Origin: Alphaproteobacteria bacterium
Lineage (GTDB): Bacteria > Pseudomonadota > Alphaproteobacteria > Micavibrionales > Micavibrionaceae
Length of the DNA stretch: 64,000 bases
NCBI GenBank assembly: GCA_020445145.1
Contig: JAGRHC010000001.1
Coordinates: forward strand, 1-64,000
Direction: 5' to 3'
Below the pieces are notes generated by a model, which did no database searches, was not told where the DNA came from, and saw only the letters and a list, made by a program, of their open reading frames with translations. Positions 25,043-32,348 of this stretch are shown in pieces; the first letter of the stretch is position 1, and every line of letters begins with the position of its first letter. Made by a program: the position numbers and the translations under genes.

Positions 25043-25183
25043 CGTTATCGACTGACGGCGCTTGTAATGCGGCGCGGGCGGAGCGGACTTGCGGGGTAGG
25101 AACGACGAAGATCGCCGCCCCGCCAAAGCAGGCATCACCTGTGCGCGCCCGTAACAGGCGCAGGTGAGGAGCACGGCTCGCTG

Positions 25184-25429
25184 TTATGCGTAGACCGTGA
25201 CGGTGACGCTGCTGCCGTCGTTGCCGCTGACCACGTAGAACTTGGTCAAGGGCGTGCCGTCCGTGTCGATATTCATGATCACCAGATCGTTGAGGCGAAG
25301 CATGTCGACGGCGTTGTCGAAGTAGCCCGCTGTTTCAATCGCGGTGGTATCGTCAGTGGTGGTGAAGTGCCAGAGCGTGAAGTTGTTGGCATAGGCCAGA
25401 ACGCTCAGGTCATTTGCTGTATAAGCCAT
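25184..25429 (-). CDS. Small virion-associated protein (head or decoration candidate)
   Basis: This 81-aa beta-rich protein begins MAYTANDLSVLAYANNFTLW, with a good AGGAGATATAACC ribosome site. It lies directly after the capsid gene in transcription order. Small beta proteins here are often head decoration or completion proteins, but no family is recognised. No cysteine, signal or membrane helix is present. Confidence 0.6.
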   Translation of the reverse strand: MAYTANDLSVLAYANNFTLWHFTTTDDTTAIETAGYFDNAVDMLRLNDLVIMNIDTDGTPLTKFYVVSGNDGSSVTVTVYA

Positions 25430-25449
25430 GGTTATATCTCCTTAAAATA

Positions 25450-25506
25450 GTTGCAAGGTTCAAGATGCAAGGTTCAAGATTCTTGCACCTCGACCCTTGC
25501 GCCTCG
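25450..25506. repeat. TTCAAGG-type intergenic repeat, copy 1
   Basis: The gap before the small virion gene contains tandem GCAAGGTTCAAGAT units followed by an inverted-like TTGCACC...CCTTGCGCC part. The same words, TTCAAGGTGC and inverted CTTGAACCTTGAAT, occur at 35473-35574. Confidence 0.55.
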
Positions 25507-25512
25507 TTTCTG

Positions 25513-26346
25513 TTAGTCCGGTGTCTCGTCGCAGTTGATGACGACGATTCCATCCTCGTCGATCAACCCTGCGCCCTGGCTCATCATGTTGTTGACGAAG
25601 TGGGCGGCGCGGTCGCCGTGCCATGTGATGTCGGTTTTGACTTCGCTGGCGGCGGCATGGCCGAGGGAGGTGCGGTGGTAGTAGAAACACGAGCGAATAT
25701 CGCTGCCGTCTACAGGAAGGCCGGAATGCGGGATGAAGATCGTTCCGAGGAACATCTTGGCCTGTGTGATGGACGCGAAGGGCAAGGATTCCTGACCGAT
25801 GTAATCGGCGTTCACGAATTCCTCGATGCCGAGAAGCTCGCTCCACTGTTTCCAGCCGACGATGCAAAAGCGCTGGCCATCGTCCGGGACATCGTTTTCG
25901 CCGAAGGTCTCGAAGGCGCTCAGGATTTTGTCCTTGGTCATGCCGGTGTTGCCGTCGGCGATCACATTTGTCGATGCGCCTGAGAGGGCGCTGATGATGA
26001 GATCATCGGTTTTGCGGCCCAAGGCCCCTGCCCCGGCGGCGGCGATGACTTGCCTTTCGTCGATGTTGGTTTTCAGTTCGTCCAGACGGTCGACCCAGTC
26101 GCCGGCGTAGAAGTCCTGTAGTGTGACCTCGACATTGCTATGGTCAAGATTCATGACCGGGACCATGCCGTGGGTGGATTTGGTGCTGGCGGTGCCGGTG
26201 CCGACTTTCTGGAAGACTGCGGTGGAACCGTTAACGCCTGTGGTGTTACGCACTGTGGACCGTAGTTTTGAGCCAAGGCGCTGGTAGGCCAGATGCACTT
26301 CTTGTTCGAACTGCTTGATGAAGGCCTGATCTATGGATGTAGACAT
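25513..26346 (-). CDS. Major capsid protein (podovirus type)
   Basis: This 277-aa protein begins MSTSIDQAFIKQFEQEVHLA. It has features of small HK97-fold capsid proteins of podoviruses: an N-terminal arm, an E-loop-like basic region (LGSKLRSTVRNT), a central DWVDRLDELKTNIDERQVI helix, and a C-terminal beta part. It follows the scaffold gene as expected. It appears to have its own promoter at 26524-26552. No truncation is seen. Confidence 0.78.
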   Translation of the reverse strand: MSTSIDQAFIKQFEQEVHLAYQRLGSKLRSTVRNTTGVNGSTAVFQKVGTGTASTKSTHGMVPVMNLDHSNVEVTLQDFYAGDWVDRLDELKTNIDERQVIAAAGAGALGRKTDDLIISALSGASTNVIADGNTGMTKDKILSAFETFGENDVPDDGQRFCIVGWKQWSELLGIEEFVNADYIGQESLPFASITQAKMFLGTIFIPHSGLPVDGSDIRSCFYYHRTSLGHAAASEVKTDITWHGDRAAHFVNNMMSQGAGLIDEDGIVVINCDETPD

Positions 26347-26523
26347 TCTTTACCTCAATAAATTTTAGGGTGAAACAAAAGCCGGATTCACGGGTTGCCC
26401 AATGCAATTGCCCGCTCTTACATCTGCAAAGCGGGGTGCGTTCGGGCCAGTTCATGCGGGGGAAATTAAACTCAAGCCGCTTCGTGCCAGAGACAAGACG
26501 GAGTTGTGGCGTTGATGCGCATA

Positions 26524-26552
26524 TAATTAGGAATTTTTTCTTAAATTGTCAA
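26524..26552 (-). promoter_or_regulatory. Sigma-70-like promoter upstream of the capsid gene
   Basis: On the minus strand TTGACA (26552-26547) and TAATTA (26529-26524) are 17 bp apart, about 180 bp upstream of the capsid ATG. The remaining 26347-26686 gap is AT-rich and shows no gene. Confidence 0.5.
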
Positions 26553-26620
26553 GCGTTTTTTATTTTCCTGTGCACATTTTTTAAAATCGATGTGATTTCG
26601 CCTTAATTTTACCACAAACC

Positions 26621-26629
26621 TGTTATATT
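26621..26629 (+). promoter_or_regulatory. Extended -10 promoter element for the PilZ gene
   Basis: TGTTATATT is an extended -10 motif (TGn plus TATATT) 58 bp before the ATG of the PilZ gene at 26687. A -35 is not obvious, which suits an extended -10. Confidence 0.45.
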
Positions 26630-26686
26630 CGTTTTCATAAATATCACTGCTATTACAGCAGGTTGCCATGAGTAAAGAGCGTAAGA

Positions 26687-27085
26687 ATGATTGATAAGCT
26701 TTTCCCTTCCCTGAGAAACGCTCAGGATGAAATCGAAACTGAAGACGATGCCCCATCCCGTCGCAACTATCCGCGCCGGAGCGGTGATGCTTGTGTGACG
26801 ATGTTAAACGGGAAAATATATCCTGTCGAGAACTGGAGCCTTGGCGGCGCGCTGGTCAGCGCGGATGACCGCTTGTTCGGTGTTAATCAGGATATTGATA
26901 TCACGATGAAGTTCAAGCTGCGCGGTGAAGTCATGGATGTGGTTCATAAGGGCAGAATCATCCGCAAAGGAACGAACAAGATCGCCCTGCAATTTGCGCC
27001 GCTCACGAAAAAGATCCAGACCGCATTCCAGCAAGTCGTGGATGACTACGTGGCGCAACGTTTTGCCGATTCCCAGACTGTCTAG
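26687..27085 (+). CDS. PilZ domain protein (c-di-GMP binding)
   Basis: This 132-aa protein carries both parts of the PilZ ligand motif: RRNYPRR near residues 24-30 and NWSLGGALV near 49-57. A beta barrel and a C-terminal helix follow. It is predicted to bind cyclic di-GMP in the cytoplasm. It is transcribed opposite to the virion genes, between scaffold-side and capsid genes, with its own promoter, so it is cargo and not structural. Just after the stop is a run of 14 C. Confidence 0.85.
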   Translation: MIDKLFPSLRNAQDEIETEDDAPSRRNYPRRSGDACVTMLNGKIYPVENWSLGGALVSADDRLFGVNQDIDITMKFKLRGEVMDVVHKGRIIRKGTNKIALQFAPLTKKIQTAFQQVVDDYVAQRFADSQTV

Positions 27086-27089
27086 ATCT

Positions 27090-27103
27090 CCCCCCCCCCC
27101 CCC
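27090..27103. repeat. Poly-C tract (14 C) after the PilZ gene
   Basis: Fourteen consecutive C start five bases after the PilZ stop codon, flanked by TCTAGATCT and AAGCTTAG. Homopolymers this long are rare and prone to slippage, but this one is non-coding. The rest of the gap to 27218 has only a GCAGGTG/CACCTGC inverted pair. Confidence 0.85.
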
Positions 27104-27218
27104 AAGCTTAGAAGCCGGATCTGTTGCGCCCTGTTTTGCGAGCAGGTGTTTTTGTTTGTATATGCAAGACAAGCTCACCTGCAGGTTTTACGCTGTAGAT
27201 GAGTCTTTTGGGGTGTTT

Positions 27219-27650
27219 TTATGATCTGTCGTTGTTGTGCCGTGAACACCCTAACCCGGGTCGGCTGCCAAACATTGTGTCTGCGAATTTTTCATTCAGT
27301 TCCTCGCAGTTGATTTCTTCTTTGAATTTCCTGTTTTTCATGTGATCGATGACGGCGCCGACCGCTGCAATATCCTGTTTTGACATGCCGAGAATCGTGT
27401 TTAATCCAATGCAAACCGTCCCTTCACTCCAAGCGATGCCAGAGCCCTCGTTTGCGAGGTGGCTGATAATGCGGCAGAATTTGTTGAAATCTTCGTAGGA
27501 TATTTTTTCTGCCGAGACGGTTTCGCCTGTTGCGCCAAGAGACCATTTCAGGCCTGTTGCCGCGCTCAGCTTTTCTATTTGTTTTTGAAGGTTTTTATCG
27601 AGAGTGTGATGTTGCGTTTCCGTATCCGGGGTATGTGCCACTTTTCCCAT
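27219..27650 (-). CDS. Hypothetical protein between scaffold and PilZ genes
   Basis: This 143-aa protein begins MGKVAHTPDTETQHHTLDKN. It has an alpha/beta look with a central LKWSLGATGETVSAEKISYE segment and no known domain, signal or membrane helix. The ATG follows AAAAGGACC. It is not part of the T7 order and may be cargo. Confidence 0.55.
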   Translation of the reverse strand: MGKVAHTPDTETQHHTLDKNLQKQIEKLSAATGLKWSLGATGETVSAEKISYEDFNKFCRIISHLANEGSGIAWSEGTVCIGLNTILGMSKQDIAAVGAVIDHMKNRKFKEEINCEELNEKFADTMFGSRPGLGCSRHNNDRS

Positions 27651-27798
27651 GATCAGGTCCTTTTCTTTTTATGTTGATTCCTTAGGCAAAATAGTTTGTG
27701 TGTTTTGCCTGACCTTTAGTTATCATATATGGAAATAGTTAACATATTCATATTTTGCGGCGCACCCTTCCCTTTTTTGAAAGAGTGCGCCAATTTTC

Positions 27799-28440
27799 TT
27801 ATTTGCCGTAGAGGCTCTGGAATCCTTGCGTCACTTTTGCAACGAAGGTCGGGTCGCGTTCTTTCCAGTATTTGGGGTCGCGCATCATGGCGGCGAGCGC
27901 TTTTTCATCGGCTCCGCCCGGACTTTGTCCAGCGTCATGATGCAGGGACGGTTCCTCGCCTTTCATCATGCGGTAGAGGGCGAGGACACCTTCGTAGGAA
28001 CTGGCGAGGTTGTCCAGCACTTCGGCGGGAAGATTCTGGTTGCCAAAAGCGAGGAGTTGCCTTGAGACTTCCTTCCATTTTTCAGGGCTGCCGAAATGGG
28101 CGATGAGCTTTTCAACTTCGCGGTCGGCCTGAAATTCGGCGGCGAGCTCGGCGATCATCGGAACCATTTTTTCGGCGGCGAGATTGTAGACTTCCTGCGC
28201 CTGATCCTGTGTAAAGCCAAGCGCGTGCAGGCGAGCGTTGATTTCAGGGTCAGGCTGGAACATGCCGTGGGCGCAGTCGATGCAGTACTCTTCCGGGCTT
28301 TTGGGCGCGGGCGTGTTTTGCGAGAGGCGCTTTTCCAATTCGCGGTAGGATTGCAGAAGGGCTTCTGCGCGCAGATTGCCTGTTTCCGGGTCTTTGAATT
28401 TTTCCGGGATGTCGGTGGTTAAGAGGTTTTCTTCGGTCAT
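27799..28440 (-). CDS. Capsid assembly scaffolding-like protein
   Basis: This 213-aa acidic, mainly helical protein begins MTEENLLTTDIPEKFKDPET. It carries KFKDPETGNLRAEALLQSYRELEKRL, a motif common to podovirus scaffold proteins, and ends in a basic helix (PTFVAKVTQGFQSLYGK) as expected for capsid contact. It lies directly after the portal gene, as gene 9 does in T7. Confidence 0.75.
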   Translation of the reverse strand: MTEENLLTTDIPEKFKDPETGNLRAEALLQSYRELEKRLSQNTPAPKSPEEYCIDCAHGMFQPDPEINARLHALGFTQDQAQEVYNLAAEKMVPMIAELAAEFQADREVEKLIAHFGSPEKWKEVSRQLLAFGNQNLPAEVLDNLASSYEGVLALYRMMKGEEPSLHHDAGQSPGGADEKALAAMMRDPKYWKERDPTFVAKVTQGFQSLYGK

Positions 28441-28442
28441 TG

Positions 28443-28541
28443 CTTTTCTCCTTATTGAGTTGAGAGTTGAGAGTTGAGAGTGGTGAGTGAGCGCGGGCAG
28501 ATGCAGAGTGAAATTACTTTTTTACCCTGCACTCGCTGCTT
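28443..28541. repeat. GAGTTGAGA / CACTC intergenic repeat between portal and scaffold genes
   Basis: The gap holds three tandem GAGTTGA or GAGAGTT words, then GTGAGTGAG, and near its right end the complementary words TTCACTCTTCACTC (which run just into the portal stop region). It looks like a small imperfect inverted-repeat element; no gene is present. Confidence 0.45.
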
Positions 28542-28542
28542 T

Positions 28543-30066
28543 TCACTCTTCACTCTGATGTAAAATCAGGTCGTGGGGGACGGCCAGCGATTCGCCGAGA
28601 TATCTGGCGGCGGCGGGAAGGTCGATCGCCTGCATGGCCTGCGGACCCATGGCCAGAACGGAGGTGATCCAGCTAAGCGTGGTCTGGACATTGCGCTGAC
28701 CTTGCGCGCGGGCGAGCGGGGAGCGGTAGTCCACCGCGACTAATCTTCCGTCGAGCGCGATATCAGGCACCTCGCCGCGGCGCCTTAGTATGGCGAAGGC
28801 GCGCTTGATGAGGGGTGTCAAAAGTTCTGATTGCAGGCGTCCGTATGTTGCGCCGAGGAGAAGCGAGACTTCTGCCGAGCGTTCGAGCACTTCGGTGGCG
28901 GTCATGCGCGGGGAGGCTACGGGCGCGAGTTTGTCGGCCATCAGGGCATGGCGGATGCGGGATTGCAGGCTGTCGAGGACGAGCTGCGAGACGTCGAAGC
29001 GGCCCGGCATTTCGAGGGGCTGGAGGCCCTTGGAGCCGATGGCTTTGGGGATGATGACGCCCGGCAAAAGCTCTATGTTGGCCGGGTTGAGGACGCCGTC
29101 ATCATCGGCCTGCCAGATGCCGGTCACGGCGATCGAAGCGTTTTTGAGGATGAGCTCGACGACTTTATTCGCGGTTTTGATGTCCGGGAGCGCCTTCATC
29201 ACCGGGGAGCGTCCATAGATTTCGCCGGGCGATTTGGCCCAGCGGAAGGCGATGACCGGGGACTGCGCGAAGGTGCCGGTCTGCAGGATGTGCGGCGGGC
29301 CGTTTTCAAGCAGAAGCGCGGTGTAGCTGTGGGCGAAGCCCTCGGGGAGAATGGATTCCAGCACTTTGAAGCGTGTTTGGGGATCTCTGGCGGCTTGTCT
29401 TGCGGCCTGGGCTGGGATTTCCGGCTGGGCGTAGCGGCTCATGATCTGCTCGAGGGTCAGGGACAGAATACGGTGCGCGCCGTCCAGCAGGCCGTCCTCC
29501 CCCTCCTCCAGCACGATTTGCGCGAGGGGGGCGGCGGTGAATTTGAAGGCGGAAAAACCGCCGGGGGTGGCTTCCTCAAAATAGAGGCTTCCGGTGCCGC
29601 CGACGACGAGATCGAGATAACACTGGTGGATTTCGACGGCGAAGTTGGAGCGGTCAAAATGCGCCTGAATGGTGCGGGAGGCTTGTTCCAGCGCGGGGGC
29701 GAGGGCTGCGGCCTGCTGTGGTGACAAGTCGGGGCCGGGTTTTAGGCCGAACCACTGGGACCATGTCGGGGTGAGCTGGCCGAGCAGGCTGGCGGCGAGT
29801 TGGTCGGCGGCGTCGAGGGCGGTGGCGTCATAAATCTTTTTGCCGCGCGGGCTGCCGGGTATGAAGCTACCGGCGAAATCGCCGCGCTGCGGGAGGGCGT
29901 AGTCGTAGCAGTCCTGCCACAGGCTTTCCCAGTTTGAGCGGCGGGAAAGCGCGGTTTCGTGGCGCTGGAGGATTTTTTCGGCGTGCGCGCGTTGTCCTTG
30001 CGATTCCTCGATTTGCGGGCCGATATTGACCGGAACCTTTGGTTTTTTGCGGGTTTTGGTTGTCAT
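28543..30066 (-). CDS. Podovirus head-tail connector (portal) protein
   Basis: This 507-aa protein matches the T7-type portal family. Family landmarks include HETALSRRSNWESLWQDCYDYALPQ (residues 34-58), GKKIYDATALDAADQLAASL near 75-94, GTGSLYFEE near 156-164 and a C-terminal helical barrel region. It forms the ring through which DNA enters the head. It follows an 86-aa protein by 2 bases and precedes the scaffold gene. The frame is intact. Confidence 0.9.
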   Translation of the reverse strand: MTTKTRKKPKVPVNIGPQIEESQGQRAHAEKILQRHETALSRRSNWESLWQDCYDYALPQRGDFAGSFIPGSPRGKKIYDATALDAADQLAASLLGQLTPTWSQWFGLKPGPDLSPQQAAALAPALEQASRTIQAHFDRSNFAVEIHQCYLDLVVGGTGSLYFEEATPGGFSAFKFTAAPLAQIVLEEGEDGLLDGAHRILSLTLEQIMSRYAQPEIPAQAARQAARDPQTRFKVLESILPEGFAHSYTALLLENGPPHILQTGTFAQSPVIAFRWAKSPGEIYGRSPVMKALPDIKTANKVVELILKNASIAVTGIWQADDDGVLNPANIELLPGVIIPKAIGSKGLQPLEMPGRFDVSQLVLDSLQSRIRHALMADKLAPVASPRMTATEVLERSAEVSLLLGATYGRLQSELLTPLIKRAFAILRRRGEVPDIALDGRLVAVDYRSPLARAQGQRNVQTTLSWITSVLAMGPQAMQAIDLPAAARYLGESLAVPHDLILHQSEE

Positions 30067-30068
30067 GG

Positions 30069-30329
30069 TTATTCTCCCAGAAGGGTTTTACGGGTGGTGT
30101 TGCCGGTGGCGAGGTCCAGCAGACCGCGGAAGCTGGTCTGGACAGTGCCAAGGCGGCTGCGGGCGCTGGAGAGCAGGTTGGTTTTTCTGACCTCTGCCGC
30201 TGTAGTTTGTGCGCTGTCGGCGGACGCGTCTGTTGTACTTGTGTCCGTCGAAGCGGTCGTTGTTGTGGTTTGCGGCACGTAGGCAACTTGCGTGCTCGGG
30301 GCCTTGGGCCTTGAGGCGAGACTTCCCAT
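30069..30329 (-). CDS. Small Thr/Ser-rich protein preceding the portal gene
   Basis: This 86-aa protein begins MGSLASRPKAPSTQVAYVPQ, has a low-complexity Thr/Ser/Ala linker (residues 22-46) and a basic C terminus (RSRLGTVQTSFRGLLDLATG). The ATG has AAGGAGTAA upstream. It is spaced 2 bases from the portal start and is clearly in the virion operon. The role is unknown; the second residue being Gly makes N-terminal modification conceivable but unproven. Confidence 0.6.
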   Translation of the reverse strand: MGSLASRPKAPSTQVAYVPQTTTTTASTDTSTTDASADSAQTTAAEVRKTNLLSSARSRLGTVQTSFRGLLDLATGNTTRKTLLGE

Positions 30330-30333
30330 GATA

Positions 30334-30750
30334 TTACTCCTTATTGTCTATTGGATGGGGATGAACCAAAATTGCGTCACGCTGAAGTCGGCAGTAGAGC
30401 TGCCATGGCGTGATGATGAACCTGTTTTGTAGTCCGATGAGACGCTTGGCGATCTCGACGCAGCTTATGAAGGCCGCCGGGGCGGGCTTTGTGTTTGCGA
30501 TGACGCGGGCCGGGAGGGCTTCATGGCCCTGCGATTTGAGCCAGTGGATCAGGTCAAATTCATCTGCAAGTTCTTGAACTTTCAACTCAATGTGGCTGGC
30601 GAGCGGGTCAAGGGTGACCCATCGTGACCCGTCATGCACCACCACGAAACAGTGCTTGAAGCCGGCCTTCAAGAAGAATAATCGTTTGAGGTCGGTTTGG
30701 CCTGTGAAGACGACCCATGCTTTTTGCGCGTCGCTTGTCTTGTTGTTCAT
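30334..30750 (-). CDS. Hypothetical protein, second gene of the viral operon
   Basis: This 138-aa protein has an alpha/beta pattern with FFLKAGFKHCFVVVHDGSRW and VTLDPLASHIELKV, then a helical C terminus. The Cys/His/Asp arrangement hints at a papain or NlpC-like fold, but I cannot confirm it. It is 12 bp after the first gene and 4 bp before the next, so all are in one operon. Confidence 0.6.
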   Translation of the reverse strand: MNNKTSDAQKAWVVFTGQTDLKRLFFLKAGFKHCFVVVHDGSRWVTLDPLASHIELKVQELADEFDLIHWLKSQGHEALPARVIANTKPAPAAFISCVEIAKRLIGLQNRFIITPWQLYCRLQRDAILVHPHPIDNKE

Positions 30751-30762
30751 GACGTTCTCTCC

Positions 30763-31173
30763 CTACTCTGCTGCGATGCCGTAGATGTGGCTGGCCCAAC
30801 TCGAGGAACGGACGATTCCCTTTTTTTGCAGCGGGGGTTCGAGACGCTCCATCGCCTCCCTCCAGAGGCGGTAAGCGTGCATTTCCTTGATGCGGCGAGG
30901 GTCGGGCGGCATGTTCCGGCGGCCATAGTGGCGGAGCACCAGAAGGTGATCCATCTTCAAAACCCGGTTGCGGTGGAGGCGGTCGAGGGTTTTCAAGATG
31001 TCTAGCGGCTCGCACGGTCTTGGCATCCTCCCCATTCCGGCCACGAAGCGCGCGCCGTCATTGCGAGCGCCTTGCGCTGCGATAAACCAGAACCATGCCT
31101 CCTCCACGTTATCAAAAGGAACAAGGTGGCCCGCGTTTTGTATGTTGTCGCCTGGAGATGTCTTGTGCGTCAT
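30763..31173 (-). CDS. Hypothetical protein, first gene of the viral operon
   Basis: This 136-aa basic protein begins MTHKTSPGDNIQNAGHLVPF. The ATG follows AAGGAAA. The C-terminal half is arginine-rich and helical (RPCEPLDILKTLDRLHRNRV). No domain is recognised. It is the first gene downstream of the LexA-type box and could be regulatory or DNA-binding, but that is only a guess from charge and position. Confidence 0.6.
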   Translation of the reverse strand: MTHKTSPGDNIQNAGHLVPFDNVEEAWFWFIAAQGARNDGARFVAGMGRMPRPCEPLDILKTLDRLHRNRVLKMDHLLVLRHYGRRNMPPDPRRIKEMHAYRLWREAMERLEPPLQKKGIVRSSSWASHIYGIAAE

Positions 31174-31225
31174 CGCGATTTCCTTTTCCTGTTATTGTGG
31201 ATTTTAGCGGGCGCAAGATACATTT

Positions 31226-31240
31226 GTTCCCCTTATGTTC
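31226..31240. promoter_or_regulatory. LexA-type (SOS) box GTTC-N7-GTTC
   Basis: GTTCCCCTTATGTTC fits the alphaproteobacterial LexA operator exactly (two GTTC half sites, 7-bp spacer; GAAC-N7-GAAC on the other strand). It lies 53 bp upstream of the first viral gene and 95 bp upstream of the HTH-PyrE start. One or two such matches are expected by chance in 64 kb on both strands, so location in a 161-bp divergent promoter region is the main support. Confidence 0.6.
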
Positions 31241-31334
31241 TCGTTTTTGATATAGTTTCACTGGGATGTCAAGAAAAAATTATGATTTTTTTCCTATTTA
31301 CCTTTCGATTGAAAGATGGGACTATCATCCTATC

Positions 31335-32264
31335 ATGTTTACACATATGCAAATTTGGCGGGGGATTGACCGCCTTGCTGCTTCGCACGGGCATTCTCCG
31401 TCGGGGTTGGCCAAGTTGGCCGGGCTGGACCCGACCTCGTTCAATAAAAGCAAACGGCATAGCCCGGAAGGCAAGCCGCGCTGGCCTTCCACTGAGAGTT
31501 TGTCCAAGGTTCTGGCGGTGACCGGCGCAACGATGTCCGAGTTTATCGCGTTGATCGGGGCGAATGATGATACCCCGGTGGCACAGACTTTTTCGAAAGA
31601 CGAGATTGCTCGCACGGCGGCGGAGGCTTTGATTTCGACCGAGTCTGTTTTGTTTAATGCGTCGAAGCCTTTTACACTGAAGTCCGGGAAGAAAAGCCCG
31701 GTTTATATTGATTGCCGGCGCCTGATTTCGTTTGTTGCCGAGCGCAAAGCGCTGATGGACGCAGGAGCGCAGCTTTTGTGCGCCGAGGTTGGGCCGAATA
31801 ATATTGATTTGCTGGCGGGCGGTGAGACGGCGGGGATTCCCTATAGTGCGTTTCTGGCCGAGCGGCTGGAGAAGCCTATGATCTATGTGCGCAAACAGCC
31901 CAAAGGTTACGGGCGGATGGCGCAGATCGAAGGTGTTTTGCCGGAAACCAATGCCAAAGGCCATGCGCCGCGCGTTGTGATGATTGAAGACTTACAGACT
32001 GATGGTGGGAGCAAGCAGATCTTTATTGATGCTTTGCGCGCTGCCGGGGCTGAGGTTAAGCATACGTTTGTGGTGTTCCATTACGGTATTTTTCCGGCGA
32101 GCACGGCCAATATGAAGGCTTTGGGCGTGAAGCTTCATGCGCTTGCGACGTGGTGGGATGTTCTGGCGGTGGCGAAGGCGAAGAATTATTTCGATGCGGC
32201 CACGCTGGAGTCCGTGGAGGCTTTCCTGAATGATCCTGCGAAGTGGCAGGAAAAGTACGACTAG
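31335..32264 (+). CDS. pyrE: Phage-repressor-type HTH fused to orotate phosphoribosyltransferase
   Basis: This single 309-aa frame holds two parts. Residues 1-75 (MFTHMQIWRGIDRLAASHGH, then SPSGLAKLAGLDPTSFNKSK) match the N-terminal HTH of alphaproteobacterial S24/CI-like repressors. Residues 87-309 are a full OPRT: substrate segment FTLKSGKKSPVYIDCRRL (113-130), catalytic loop RKQPKGYGR (186-194) and PRPP site VVMIEDLQTDGGS (214-226). OPRT makes OMP from orotate and PRPP in pyrimidine synthesis. No S24 peptidase part remains. The ATG at 31335 gives the usual HTH start; a 23-codon extension is possible. Bacillus PurR shows that an HTH-PRT protein can be a PRPP-sensing regulator. Confidence 0.85.
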   Translation: MFTHMQIWRGIDRLAASHGHSPSGLAKLAGLDPTSFNKSKRHSPEGKPRWPSTESLSKVLAVTGATMSEFIALIGANDDTPVAQTFSKDEIARTAAEALISTESVLFNASKPFTLKSGKKSPVYIDCRRLISFVAERKALMDAGAQLLCAEVGPNNIDLLAGGETAGIPYSAFLAERLEKPMIYVRKQPKGYGRMAQIEGVLPETNAKGHAPRVVMIEDLQTDGGSKQIFIDALRAAGAEVKHTFVVFHYGIFPASTANMKALGVKLHALATWWDVLAVAKAKNYFDAATLESVEAFLNDPAKWQEKYD

Positions 32265-32348
32265 AGGGTTTTATCGCCGTTGTTGCTCGCATGTTTAACC
32301 CTGTTGTGGCACAATGGAAATATAAGCTTTGTCAAAGAGTAAGAGCGT

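Larger units (their letters stand above)
8716..31173 (-). mobile_element. Podovirus-type structural gene block (defective prophage or GTA-like locus)
   Basis: About 22.5 kb, almost entirely minus strand, encodes virion and lysis proteins in the order of the T7 late region. The order is portal, scaffold, capsid, tail tubular A, tail tubular B, a gp14-like protein, tailspike, a small-terminase-like protein, large terminase and lysis genes. I find no integrase, RNA or DNA polymerase, primase, single-strand-binding protein, free repressor or long internal core proteins. AT-rich cargo genes interrupt the structural genes. No flanking direct repeat or tRNA was recognised. The limits are set by the first gene upstream (31173) and the last gene downstream (8716). 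Confidence 0.8.

Noticed and set aside
24983-25174. 63-aa minus-strand frame in the gap after the 81-aa virion gene
   Set aside because: It runs through the long GC hairpin, has no ribosome site and an unlikely composition.
27084-27108. Cloning-vector remnant (XbaI-, BglII- and HindIII-like sites around the C run)
   Set aside because: The surrounding sequence reads as native genes on both sides and no vector sequence follows; coincidence is likelier.
28831-29724. 297-aa plus-strand frame opposite the portal gene
   Set aside because: It is a GC-rich shadow of the portal coding strand with no family match.
8716-31173. Rhodobacter-type GTA
   Set aside because: The tail genes are of podovirus type and the order is that of T7, not the siphovirus-like RcGTA order; only the 3TM holin is shared.
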